A stretch of 64,000 nt of DNA from Caenicola sp034331105 (lineage in GTDB: Bacteria; Synergistota; Synergistia; Synergistales; Synergistaceae). The DNA lies in contig JAXQGB010000015.1 in NCBI GenBank assembly GCA_034331105.1, positions 310,001 to 374,000 of the forward strand. Reading direction: 5' to 3'. The position numbers were made by a program, and so were the translations under genes. Positions 33,018-41,920 of the stretch are shown in pieces (within the stretch, counting starts at the first letter, position 1; each line of letters begins with the position of its first letter). The notes below the pieces were generated by a model, which was not told the DNA's origin, made no database searches, and saw nothing but the letters and a program-made list of their open reading frames with translations.

Positions 33018-34031
33018 TTACGGGTTTATCTGTGATCCTGTTCCCTGAGGAGATGTCACATCCCCGGAAACAGCCATAGATGATATCTGGCTTGGTATCA
33101 TATATCCGTGGACAGTCGCGGCAGATGTTGTCTCAACATAGAACAAAGTGCCCTCTTTCAGGTGGTTGTCCGAACCCCTAACGAGGAAACCACCGGCAAG
33201 ACCAAGGGGGCCGAGAAGTACTGCACCCGCAAAACTTGCGCCTACTGCTCCGACAGTCGCAGCATCTGCTTCCATAGCCTTTTTCGCAGCCTCTCCCATT
33301 GCCACAGTAACTGAGTTGGGACCTATGACTTCAAGCGCGTCGAAGGCCATTTCAATTTCAGAAGGCCGTCCGAAACTCCGCGGAGGCTTGACCTTGGTTA
33401 TATGGGCAAAGATCCTGCTGCCTCTGGGAGCTACAAGATTTTTGTTTATCACTATCTCTTCGACCAGTTTCAATACTACTTTGTCATCGACCTTTACATT
33501 CTTCACCGTAAGCGTCTGAGAAAGTGATGACTTTACGACAGTTGTGGCAGGTATCTCTACCGGGGTCGCGAGGACTCCCTCAGGAAGAAGCTTGGTTATA
33601 AGCCTCTCTGTTCTTGAAGCCAGGGCGCCGCCCTGGACCGTTCCCTCAACTACTGTTTCCAGAGTGTCTATCCTTCGTGCCAGTGACCATTCCGGATGTA
33701 TTTGCTGAGACACAGCCCATTCTGCAACAGAGAGCTTGAAAAGAAGCGATGGCTGGGTCGTTGTCCCCTTCTCAAGGAAATCCAGCATCGCAGTCTGGCG
33801 TTCAGTCAGACTTCCGGGGAGTTCTCTCCCGAAGACGTCTTTTTCAGCTGTGTTAAGTCTGGAAAGAAGTCCTCCACCCTGAGGAGAACCATATACTATC
33901 GTCTCTATCCTCTCGAGTGTTTGAAAGGCAGGACCTCCGTCAGCAGACACATCAGAAGCAGATGAGGCTGCAACCGATGCAAAAACTGTTAGAATTGCTG
34001 CCGTCAGCATAAACATATTTTTTAACTTCAT
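33018..34031 (-). CDS. Exported repeat protein of unknown function in the lpt block
   Basis: I do not recognise this 337-residue protein. It has a signal peptide (about 1-25). Two copies of a helical repeat follow, with pattern LExIETxVxGxxQGGxLxSRxxxxEKxxFG/PEG at about residues 38-70 and 120-155. A beta-rich domain (about 165-260, APRGSRIFAHITKVKPPRSFGRPSEIEMAFDALE) comes next. A Gly/Ala-rich hydrophobic hairpin (about 265-290, GASFAGAVLLGPLGLAGGFLV) follows that. GGGAGG precedes ATG 34031. It is placed 26 bases upstream of lptC and downstream of pyrG, so an envelope role is likely but unproven. Confidence 0.7.
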   Translation of the reverse strand: MKLKNMFMLTAAILTVFASVAASSASDVSADGGPAFQTLERIETIVYGSPQGGGLLSRLNTAEKDVFGRELPGSLTERQTAMLDFLEKGTTTQPSLLFKLSVAEWAVSQQIHPEWSLARRIDTLETVVEGTVQGGALASRTERLITKLLPEGVLATPVEIPATTVVKSSLSQTLTVKNVKVDDKVVLKLVEEIVINKNLVAPRGSRIFAHITKVKPPRSFGRPSEIEMAFDALEVIGPNSVTVAMGEAAKKAMEADAATVGAVGASFAGAVLLGPLGLAGGFLVRGSDNHLKEGTLFYVETTSAATVHGYMIPSQISSMAVSGDVTSPQGTGSQINP

Positions 34032-34046
34032 TATCGTTTCCTCCCT

Positions 34047-35654
34047 TCAATTTTTCACTTTAGAATTTATTACCGCTGCCGCAATGAAATCCAGGAATAA
34101 TGGATGAGGCTTTACGGGCCGTGATAAAAACTCCGGATGGAACTGAACTCCGAGCATCCATGGATGACATGTGTTTTCCATAATTTCTACCTGTCCGCCT
34201 GAGGGACATATCCCGGCTACTATCATTCCGGCTTTTTCAAATAGTTCTATGTATTGATTGTTGAATTCGAAGCGATGCCTGTGCCGTTCGCTTATTATCT
34301 CTGAACCATAAATTGAATAAGACTTCGTATCCTTCTTTAGTTCACACGGGTACGCTCCCAGCCTTGATGTTCCTCCGATGTCAGCTATGTTTTTTTGCCC
34401 CTCCATGTAGTGGATAACAGGGTGGGGTGTCATTTCGTTCATCTCAAGACTGTTTGCTCCTGAAAGCCCGAGGACGTTTCTGGCAAATTCTATAACAGCA
34501 ACCTGCATCCCAAGGCAAAGGCCAAAGTACGGAACTTTGTTCTCCCTTGCATATTTCGCAGCCGCTATTTTCCCCTCTACCCCCCTCTGACCAAATCCTC
34601 CCGGTACGAGGATAGCATCCGCATTGCAGAGGATATCTTCAGGGGACCCCTTTTCAAGATCTTCCGCTTCGACCGGCATGACCTGCACCTTGACGCCATT
34701 CGCTATTCCTGCATGTGCAAGGGCTTCGTTCACGCTTAGATAGGCATCCTTGATCTCTGTGTATTTGCCGACAAGCGCGACCGTGACCTCACCTTTCAGG
34801 TTGTCATATTTATCCAGGAATGAATTCCAGTCTTCCATGTCAGGCTTAACATCTGAGCTCAAGCCTAATTTCCTCAATGCGATCGTGTCAAATTCCTGTT
34901 TGTGAAGTATGGAAGGTATACGATAGATAGAATCTGCATCAATGGCTTCAAATACACAGTCCGGCATTACACTGCAGAAAAGTCCGATCTTCTCTCTGAG
35001 ATCTCTTCCAACAGGGTACTGTGAACGGCATACGATAAGATCAGGCTGTATTCCTATGCGTCTCAGTTCGTTGACGCTGTGTTGTGTAGGTTTTGTCTTT
35101 AATTCACCGGATGCCGCTATGTACGGGACAAGCGTTACATGGCAATAGAGTATATTTTCTCTTCCTATCCTGCCTGCAAGCTGTCTGATCGCTTCAAGGA
35201 AGGGAAGTCCTTCTATGTCTCCCACTGTTCCGCCAATTTCAGCTATTACAACATCTTTGTCTTCGCCTACTCTCAGGATCCTGTCCTGTATCTCATTTGT
35301 TATGTGGGGGATCACCTGGACCGTTGCCCCATTGTATCCGCCGCTTCTTTCCCTCTGTATTACAGCGGAATAGACCTTACCGGTGGTGCAGCTGTTTTCT
35401 CCGGTAATAGCCTCATCGATAAAACGCTCATAGTGACCAAGGTCAAGGTCTGTCTCCGCTCCGTCCCAGGTAACAAAAACTTCGCCGTGTTGGAACGGGC
35501 TCATTGCGCCGGCATCTACATTTATATATGGATCCATCTTTATGATACTGACCCTGTAACCCCGTCTCTTAAGCAAAACACCAAGAGATGCGGCGGTTAT
35601 TCCTTTACCTAATGAAGAAACGACTCCGCCGGTAACAAAAATATACTTTGTCAT
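34047..35654 (-). CDS. pyrG: CTP synthase
   Basis: A 535-residue amidotransferase converting UTP to CTP. The synthetase half begins TKYIFVTGGVVSSLGKGI, with KMDPYINVDAGAMSPFQHGEVFV near residue 40. The C-terminal class I glutaminase has GGFGQRG near residue 352, the nucleophile Cys in FGLCLGMQ near 380, and the catalytic His-Glu in GVQFHPE near 512. It is in the leftward envelope block, 38 bases after the M23 peptidase gene. Confidence 0.98.
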   Translation of the reverse strand: MTKYIFVTGGVVSSLGKGITAASLGVLLKRRGYRVSIIKMDPYINVDAGAMSPFQHGEVFVTWDGAETDLDLGHYERFIDEAITGENSCTTGKVYSAVIQRERSGGYNGATVQVIPHITNEIQDRILRVGEDKDVVIAEIGGTVGDIEGLPFLEAIRQLAGRIGRENILYCHVTLVPYIAASGELKTKPTQHSVNELRRIGIQPDLIVCRSQYPVGRDLREKIGLFCSVMPDCVFEAIDADSIYRIPSILHKQEFDTIALRKLGLSSDVKPDMEDWNSFLDKYDNLKGEVTVALVGKYTEIKDAYLSVNEALAHAGIANGVKVQVMPVEAEDLEKGSPEDILCNADAILVPGGFGQRGVEGKIAAAKYARENKVPYFGLCLGMQVAVIEFARNVLGLSGANSLEMNEMTPHPVIHYMEGQKNIADIGGTSRLGAYPCELKKDTKSYSIYGSEIISERHRHRFEFNNQYIELFEKAGMIVAGICPSGGQVEIMENTCHPWMLGVQFHPEFLSRPVKPHPLFLDFIAAAVINSKVKN

Positions 35655-35692
35655 TTATAACGCCCCTTTAATGTCGCAGTTTAGCAATAAAA

Positions 35693-37075
35693 TTACCTTA
35701 AGTATTTTAGAGGGTTCTGCGGAGTGCCATTCCTTCGCACCTCGAAATGGAGGTGATTACCCGTAGACCTTCCTGTACTGCCGACTCTTGCTATCTGCTG
35801 TCCTGATCTTACCGTAGCACCATTCCTCACAAGAAGGCTGCTGCAGTGTCCGTAGAGAGTAGAGATGCCTCCTGGGTGAGAAATAACTATAGTTTTTCCG
35901 TATCCGCCCATCCAACCGGAGTGTACTACTCTTCCATCTCCTGCTGCGACTATGCCTCTCCCTCGTGGTGCCCTGACATCCAGTCCTGAGTGGAAAACCC
36001 TTCTGCGCCCAAAGGGGCTGCGGCGCCATCCGAATACACTGGATATCTTGCCCATGACCGGCCACCGGAACTTTCTTGACGATGTGGTAACAGTCGTCCT
36101 GGCAACTCTGGTACTGGTCCTTCCTGCAGATGCAGTTACAGCGGCAACTTTAGCTCCGGGAAGGAATATTTCGCTCCCTAACTTAAGCTGTGTTTCGTCG
36201 CTCATCAGGTTTGCCGCATAGACAGCCTGTTTGTAAGAACCATGCTTATCGGCCAGTTTGGCAACAGTATCATTTTTGGCTACTTTGATAAATATACCGT
36301 CCTGGTTTGGTATCCTGAGCACTGTCCCAAGTTTGAGGTGGTTGATGTTGGATATTTTGTTGGATCCGATTATGGTGTCAAGGTCAAGATCGAATTTATT
36401 TGCGATCGTCCAGAGCGAATCACCATCTTTGATCACATACTCTGTCAGCAAAAGAGGCTTGCCTCTTTTTTCAAGATCTGTCTCATACTTTTTTAGTTTG
36501 TTGACGTATGCAAGCGTCAGAGGAACAGAATCAGCTCGGTCAGGAACATAAAGAATATCCGTATACTTTGGTTTTTCGTTTGGCTTGAGGCCGTTCGCAC
36601 GTCTGATGTCCTCAACTTTTACCCCATACTCTTCCGCCACGGAATCAATCGTATCCCCCTGGTCCAGTATGACTTCCTGCCAGCATATGTCACCGATCAG
36701 AGCCTCTTTGTCCTCACTGAGTATGAGGCCGTCGCCTCTTGAGAGGACTCCGTAAAGTTTAAGTTCTTCTGTGGTAAGTGTTGGGATGCTTGGAAGGGGC
36801 CCGATCCCTATTGGGATCACCTCTGTTTCGGACTCAAAAGATTCAGCTGAAGAGCTGACAGCTGACAGGTCAGATACGTCAACCATTAAAAAACCTCTGC
36901 TGTTGACAGTTTTTTCAGATATGTCCGGCAGGTCCATCCCTATCCAGTACATACCTGCTCTCTCAGCTGCCATTGCGGACAGGATGACAGATGCCGACAG
37001 CACCGCAATGATAAACAGGCCAAAGTATATCGTTTTTCTTCTTATCAATTTGATCAAGGTAAACCTCGACATCAT
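35693..37075 (-). CDS. LysM-M23 cell wall endopeptidase
   Basis: 460 residues, membrane-anchored or exported by an N-terminal hydrophobic segment (about 12-33). It has three LysM-type peptidoglycan-binding modules at about 133-175 (QGDTIDSVAEEYGVKVEDIRRANG), 210-253 (KDGDSLWTIANKF) and 258-305. A C-terminal M23 LytM domain (about 340-460) follows, with zinc ligands His and Asp in HSGLD and HLHFE, plus LYGHCSSL. All ligands look intact, so it may be an active DD-endopeptidase or an amidase activator. It lies between rho and pyrG. Confidence 0.92.
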   Translation of the reverse strand: MMSRFTLIKLIRRKTIYFGLFIIAVLSASVILSAMAAERAGMYWIGMDLPDISEKTVNSRGFLMVDVSDLSAVSSSAESFESETEVIPIGIGPLPSIPTLTTEELKLYGVLSRGDGLILSEDKEALIGDICWQEVILDQGDTIDSVAEEYGVKVEDIRRANGLKPNEKPKYTDILYVPDRADSVPLTLAYVNKLKKYETDLEKRGKPLLLTEYVIKDGDSLWTIANKFDLDLDTIIGSNKISNINHLKLGTVLRIPNQDGIFIKVAKNDTVAKLADKHGSYKQAVYAANLMSDETQLKLGSEIFLPGAKVAAVTASAGRTSTRVARTTVTTSSRKFRWPVMGKISSVFGWRRSPFGRRRVFHSGLDVRAPRGRGIVAAGDGRVVHSGWMGGYGKTIVISHPGGISTLYGHCSSLLVRNGATVRSGQQIARVGSTGRSTGNHLHFEVRRNGTPQNPLKYLR

Positions 37076-37129
37076 TCAGTCACTCCACACATCATCCGTT
37101 CTTGCTGGGCTTAGCATTCAGTGAACAGC

Positions 37130-38683
37130 TCAGCCTGCCTTTATTGTAGCAAGAAATTCGCGATTATTCACCGTATTGCGTAATTTATCCAAAATAAGAT
37201 TCAGCACTTCTGCTTCATCCATATTGGTTATTTTCCTTCTCAGTGCCCAAATGCGCTGGAGGTCATCTTCAGGAACCAGCAGCTCCTCTTTTCTTGTGCC
37301 TGATTTAGTTATGTCCAGAGCCGGGAATATTCGCTGTTCTGATATCTTTCGTGATAAATGCACTTCCATGTTCCCGGTTCCTTTGAATTCTTCGTATATG
37401 ACATCATCCATCCTGCTGCCGGTTTCAACAAGTGCCGTTCCTATTATAGTGAGACTTCCGCCAAATTCAATATTTCTTGCGGCTCCGAAGAATTTTTTGG
37501 GGAAATAGAGAGCAGCTGGATCCATACCGCCGGAAAGTGTCCTTCCCGAAGGAGGAACGATGAGGTTTGATGCCCTTGCCAGCCTGGTTATCGAATCAAG
37601 AAGCAAAACTACATCCTTGGAAACTTCCACCAGCCTTTTTGCTTTTTCAAGCGCAAGCGCTGCAACGCGCATATGCTCTTCTGCAGGCCTGTCGAAGGTG
37701 GACGCAATGATCTCTCCATCAACTGAACGTGCCATGTCCGTTACTTCTTCGGGCCTTTCGTCGATCAGAAGCACCATAAGGATAACTTCAGGATGGTTAG
37801 TTGTGATAGCGTTTGCAATATTTTTTAGGAGGGTCGTTTTCCCGGCTTTCGGAGGAGAGACTATGAGGGCTCTCTGTCCTTTGCCTATCGGGGCAAAAAG
37901 GTCTACCATCCGTGTAGATACGATTTTTCTGTCCGTTTCCAGACTTAATTTTTCGTCAGGGAATATTGGGGTTAGTGATTCAAATTGGGGTCTTTTCCTT
38001 GCTGCTTCCGGATCGGTAAAATTAACATTTTCTACTCTCAGCAGAGCTTCATAATGTTCCTGTTCCTTGGGCGGACGAATTATACCCCAGACCACATCCC
38101 CGTTCCTAAGTCCAAACCTGCGGATCTGTGAGGCAGAGACGTAAATGTCGTTGCTGCTTGGAAGAAGTCCGGATGGCCTGAGGAATCCATACCCTTCAGA
38201 GAGGCACTCAAGTGTCCCTCCGTTGAACCTGTATCCCATCGTTTCAGCCTGAGTCTTTAGTATATCGACTATAAGGTCGTCTTTACGCCTGGCCGATATT
38301 GAAGTAACGCCTATCTCTTTTGCGATCTTTCTCAGTTCAGTCAGTGTCTGCTGTGCCAGAAAATTAAACCCCAATTTGGGATGGGTATGCTTGTGCTGCT
38401 TACCATATCCATTGCCATTGTTATTGCCATTCTGCTCTTTATCTGCCTCCGGAGTTACAACAGATACCACTTCAGGGGCAACTTCAGGAAGCTCGGCTTC
38501 CTTCAAAAGGACACTGGCATTTGCAGCAGATGGAAATTCATTCACCGGTTCAGATGCAATAACATTGTTTTCTGTTTCATTCTGATGGATCGGTTCTTTT
38601 TCTTTTTTTACTGCGGAAGAGCTTCTAGTCCTTGTCGTTTTCTTCTTTGGTTCTTCTGTAGTTTCACTTTTTTTTCTTGGCAA
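37130..38683 (-). CDS. rho: Transcription termination factor Rho
   Basis: A 517-residue hexameric RNA helicase. The core from about residue 107 has the Rho N-domain (LTELRKIAKEIG), the RNA-binding cold-shock-like domain (YGFLRPSGLLPSSNDIYVS), P-loop SPPKAGKTTLLKNIA, Walker B VVLLLDSITRLARA, and the secondary-site loops. About 105 residues precede the core: a Lys/Thr/Ser-rich then acidic stretch ending in NNGNGYGKQHKHTH. This extension is low in complexity and probably disordered. The start is TTG 38683, 9 bases after GGGAGG. Confidence 0.97.
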   Translation of the reverse strand: MPRKKSETTEEPKKKTTRTRSSSAVKKEKEPIHQNETENNVIASEPVNEFPSAANASVLLKEAELPEVAPEVVSVVTPEADKEQNGNNNGNGYGKQHKHTHPKLGFNFLAQQTLTELRKIAKEIGVTSISARRKDDLIVDILKTQAETMGYRFNGGTLECLSEGYGFLRPSGLLPSSNDIYVSASQIRRFGLRNGDVVWGIIRPPKEQEHYEALLRVENVNFTDPEAARKRPQFESLTPIFPDEKLSLETDRKIVSTRMVDLFAPIGKGQRALIVSPPKAGKTTLLKNIANAITTNHPEVILMVLLIDERPEEVTDMARSVDGEIIASTFDRPAEEHMRVAALALEKAKRLVEVSKDVVLLLDSITRLARASNLIVPPSGRTLSGGMDPAALYFPKKFFGAARNIEFGGSLTIIGTALVETGSRMDDVIYEEFKGTGNMEVHLSRKISEQRIFPALDITKSGTRKEELLVPEDDLQRIWALRRKITNMDEAEVLNLILDKLRNTVNNREFLATIKAG

Positions 38684-38707
38684 CTTCTCTGACCTCCCGG
38701 TCTAGCG

Positions 38708-39163
38708 TCATTTTCTTCTTACTATTTCGAACTCAATGTCTGACCATACTTTTGCAGGCGTGGAAACAGTAACTCTATACGAACCTACCGGGAGAGGAGT
38801 CCCCTCTTCCCTTAAAAGATAAAAAGCTCTTACCCCATCTTTAGTCATAAGCTTAAGCGGTTCCGAAAGGACCAGTTCCTTGCCGTAATACCATGAAACC
38901 TCCAGATGGCTGCCTTCACGTGCAGAAGAATACTTAAGCCACAAACATATCTGACTGGGACCGTAGGGGATGCTGTTGCCGATCAACAGAGGTTCGCGGT
39001 TATCTCCAAGTTCCTGGCAGATAACGGCATCTTCGACCTTAAAGAAGCTTGAGAACGGACCGACTTTTAAGCTCCATGTCACCAGCAAAAGCAGGAGAAT
39101 TACACTGAAACCGAGAAGGACAAGCGGTCTCTTCGCTGACTTATCCGTATTGATACTTTTCAT
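38708..39163 (-). CDS. Membrane-anchored hypothetical protein
   Basis: I do not recognise this 151-residue protein. One transmembrane segment (about 13-32, VLLGFSVILLLLLVTWSL) is followed by an extracytoplasmic beta-rich domain ending PVGSYRVTVSTPAKVWSDIEFEIV, an Ig-like or DUF2914-like profile. It is placed 24 bases upstream of rho in the same direction and 57 bases after the DUF4392 gene. Confidence 0.6.
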   Translation of the reverse strand: MKSINTDKSAKRPLVLLGFSVILLLLLVTWSLKVGPFSSFFKVEDAVICQELGDNREPLLIGNSIPYGPSQICLWLKYSSAREGSHLEVSWYYGKELVLSEPLKLMTKDGVRAFYLLREEGTPLPVGSYRVTVSTPAKVWSDIEFEIVRRK

Positions 39164-39219
39164 TCAGTACCACCAATCTCTAACCTAGCATTTTACCATG
39201 AGTATTTAAAAAACAAAAA

Positions 39220-40089
39220 TCATGAACTGTATTTATGCCACATTTCGTATAGCTCTGAAATAATTGCTTCGTGCACTTCGATCTCAAAACCGTCCACTGT
39301 AAGTTCCTGTTTTTTGCTTATGCCATCCACTGCTTTTTTCTCGATAAGGGCTTCAAGCATGGGCTGCTCATCGTTCTTGTCTGGCCCCAGCCATTCTCTC
39401 CAAATGTACGAAAGACCCGCACTGAGTGCATAACAGCCCCAGTTGCTGACATCTACCGGTATTGTTACGTCTGTACGTATGACAGAAAGACACTTTCTGA
39501 AGTCAGGCCTGATATCACATATTTCGGCTACAAAGTTGCCCATCCCGACTTCATTTCCTCCGTCACCTATGCCTACTGTATAAATATTTTTGCGCGAACA
39601 GAGGACCGAGATCCAATCCAGAGAAGGCGTCCAGGCAGAAATATCCTCGCTTCTCATGTTGTAAAATTTGCCGTCTGCCGCACGTCCCAGGCGTTCCGTG
39701 AATACTACGGCATCCGGAGAAAAAGAATCAAGCTTATCGAAACGGTCAACTGACATCACTTTTTCTTCAGGAAAACCGGCAGCAGCGGCACATGCCCTAA
39801 TTGCATCCACACAAAGGTCGTCTGTCCAGATCTCAGCTTCAGCACCATGCTTCCAAAATGACCTTGCCAGAACAACTGCTCCTCCGGGGCCATCGGTTTC
39901 AGGCGCTCCTGAAGAGGGAACGAAAAAACCCGAAACCACAGCGACCCTTGAAACATCAGCCAGAACTTCGGCGGCTTTTTGAAAGTAGAGTTTGTTACAG
40001 AGGCTTGAGATACCTCTTTTGCCTTTATTTGAAGCAACAATATTGACCAGATCTTCTGCAAATCCTGAGGGTAATCTGAATTTTTCCAT
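39220..40089 (-). CDS. DUF4392 protein (D-glutamate cyclase-like)
   Basis: 289 residues with the DUF4392 fold seen in the C-terminal half of animal D-glutamate cyclase. It shows FFVPSSGAPETDGPGGAVVLARSF near residue 56, VVFTERLGRAADG near 127, and the GIGDGGNEVGMGN signature near 170. In characterised relatives the domain converts D-glutamate to 5-oxo-D-proline. Here it follows pfkA by about 10 bases, but no glutamate racemase or transporter is nearby. ATG 40089 has only a weak ribosome site (AGA); in-frame starts further up would overlap pfkA. Confidence 0.85.
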   Translation of the reverse strand: MEKFRLPSGFAEDLVNIVASNKGKRGISSLCNKLYFQKAAEVLADVSRVAVVSGFFVPSSGAPETDGPGGAVVLARSFWKHGAEAEIWTDDLCVDAIRACAAAAGFPEEKVMSVDRFDKLDSFSPDAVVFTERLGRAADGKFYNMRSEDISAWTPSLDWISVLCSRKNIYTVGIGDGGNEVGMGNFVAEICDIRPDFRKCLSVIRTDVTIPVDVSNWGCYALSAGLSYIWREWLGPDKNDEQPMLEALIEKKAVDGISKKQELTVDGFEIEVHEAIISELYEMWHKYSS

Positions 40090-40099
40090 TTGATCGTCT

Positions 40100-41062
40100 C
40101 TAAATGCTGAGTATTTCAACAAGTCTCAGCATATCAGCGTCCAGACTTCTTTTTGTTTCCCACGCGGTTTTGATTTCAGAGGAGACTATATTACCGTTTA
40201 TCCTTCCAACCATCATCCCGCGTCCGCCTTTCATAAGGAGTTCTATTGCCGCGGCACCCAACCTTGAAGCAAGTACGGTGTCAAAGCATGATGGGGCTCC
40301 TCCTCTTTGCAGATGTCCAAGTACAACTATCCTGGGATCATAGCTCCCCTGCCCCCGCAGCTTTTCTGCAAGTTCAGAAGCTGACATGACTCCCTCTGCT
40401 AAGACGACAATAGAGTGAGTTTTACCCCTCCCTTTGGCGTAGCTAAGTTTTTCGGATATAGCCTCAATATCAGGAGCGATCTCCGGCACAAGGACAAATT
40501 CCGCTCCGCAGGCAACACCGGTCTCCAAGGCGAGAAAACCTGAATTTCGCCCCATGACTTCAACAATAAACATTCTGTCATGGCTGGATGCCGTATCACG
40601 GAGCTTGCTTATGCACTCCAGAGCTGTGTTGCATGCCGTATCAAAACCAATAGTGCAGTCTGTCCCGGCCATATCATTGTCTATGGTCCCAGGTATCCCG
40701 ACAACAGTCACTCCCCTGCTGTGCAGCTCATTTGCACCACGGAAAGAGCCATCTCCTCCGATAACTACAAGAGCATCTATATCGTTTTCTTTTAGTTTTG
40801 TCACTCCTGCGTTGACTCCTTCGGGTCTTAAAAATTCGGGGCATCTTGCTGTCCTCAGGATCGTTCCTCCATGAAGGAGTATCCCTCCGACAGAACTTCT
40901 TGTCATAGGGACAAGATCGCCCTCCAGCAGGCCTTCATAACCTCTCCTTATTCCAACAACATCAAGCCCGTTGAAGAGAGCAGTACGCGTTACCGCCCTT
41001 ATCGCCGCATTCATGCCCGGAGAATCTCCTCCGCTTGTCAGGACACCTATCCTTTTTAACAT
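40100..41062 (-). CDS. pfkA: ATP-dependent 6-phosphofructokinase
   Basis: A 320-residue bacterial PfkA. GVLTSGGDSPGMNAAIR is at the start, GGDGSFRGA near residue 100, catalytic GTIDNDMAGTDCTIGFDTA near 125, EVMGRNSGFLA near 168 and GHLQRGGAPSCFD near 247. Gly104 in GGDGS fits ATP rather than pyrophosphate as phosphate donor. AGGAGG precedes ATG 41062. The committed glycolytic step; followed by a DUF4392 gene. Confidence 0.97.
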   Translation of the reverse strand: MLKRIGVLTSGGDSPGMNAAIRAVTRTALFNGLDVVGIRRGYEGLLEGDLVPMTRSSVGGILLHGGTILRTARCPEFLRPEGVNAGVTKLKENDIDALVVIGGDGSFRGANELHSRGVTVVGIPGTIDNDMAGTDCTIGFDTACNTALECISKLRDTASSHDRMFIVEVMGRNSGFLALETGVACGAEFVLVPEIAPDIEAISEKLSYAKGRGKTHSIVVLAEGVMSASELAEKLRGQGSYDPRIVVLGHLQRGGAPSCFDTVLASRLGAAAIELLMKGGRGMMVGRINGNIVSSEIKTAWETKRSLDADMLRLVEILSI

Positions 41063-41153
41063 GACTTAAGTCCTCCTGTTTCGCCTGATCGTACCATATT
41101 TGTTCAAGACCAGACTCAGTTTGTATTGATCCACTCTCTGCAATAGGGAAAAA

Positions 41154-41912
41154 CTATTGTTTCACCCATGAAGCTTCATTTTCCTGTGAAGGTATCCTTC
41201 TTGACCATACTAACGCAGAACATACCTTTCCCTCAGCTTTTTCCACTGCTGATATCGCTGCTCGGAGAGTGTTTCCTGTCGTGTATACGTCATCGACCAG
41301 CACAACCGAGCGTCCCTCAAGGCTTTTCGATCCCATAGCGTCTGCCGGCATCATATACCTTGATGAGCTCGTCTTGCCGGCCTGAGGAAGGATATTATTT
41401 CTCCAGAAAAGTTTCTTATCGTCAGCGGGTATATTCCATATCTGAGAAATTCCTTCCGCCAGCAGTGCCGACTGATTATATTCCCTCCTGCCGGCTCTGT
41501 GTAAAGGTACAGGTATAAGGATGTCTGCATCTTTTTCAATAAAAGTTTCTCCCATTAGCCTGCCCATTGGTATCCCCAGAGAACGTGAGTTCCTGTACTT
41601 AAGATCCAGCAAAAGTTCACGAGAGATGCCTTCGTGAAGTGAAAGAGCATGACAGGGAACAGAGTCGCTGCAACACTCAAGACCGTAAGGAGCCCCGCAT
41701 TTAACGCAAAACGGAGGCAGCGGAGAAACAACTGACCTCATGCAGCTGTCACAGCATGACACTCCTATCCTGCCACAGAGAGGACATGTTGAAGGCCATA
41801 AAAAATGAAAAAGAAAAGATACTAGGCCGTCGGCCATAAATTTAAAAAAAGAACACCGCGAGGATGTCGAAGAAATTTCTTTTCGTTGACCCTGCGGTGC
41901 CCTGATAAACAA
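41154..41912 (-). CDS. comF: ComF family phosphoribosyltransferase-like protein
   Basis: 252 residues. A zinc ribbon (CPLCGRIGVSCCDSC ... CVKCG, about 43-75) is followed by a type I phosphoribosyltransferase fold with the PRPP loop VVLVDDVYTTGNTLRAA near residue 212. ComF proteins aid handling of imported single-stranded DNA in competent bacteria, and many non-competent species keep one with an unclear role. The start TTG 41912 is 9 bases after metK with only a weak ribosome site (GCAGGG). A later ATG (residue 27) is possible. Confidence 0.85.
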   Translation of the reverse strand: MFIRAPQGQRKEISSTSSRCSFFKFMADGLVSFLFHFLWPSTCPLCGRIGVSCCDSCMRSVVSPLPPFCVKCGAPYGLECCSDSVPCHALSLHEGISRELLLDLKYRNSRSLGIPMGRLMGETFIEKDADILIPVPLHRAGRREYNQSALLAEGISQIWNIPADDKKLFWRNNILPQAGKTSSSRYMMPADAMGSKSLEGRSVVLVDDVYTTGNTLRAAISAVEKAEGKVCSALVWSRRIPSQENEASWVKQ

Positions 41913-41920
41913 ACCCTGCC

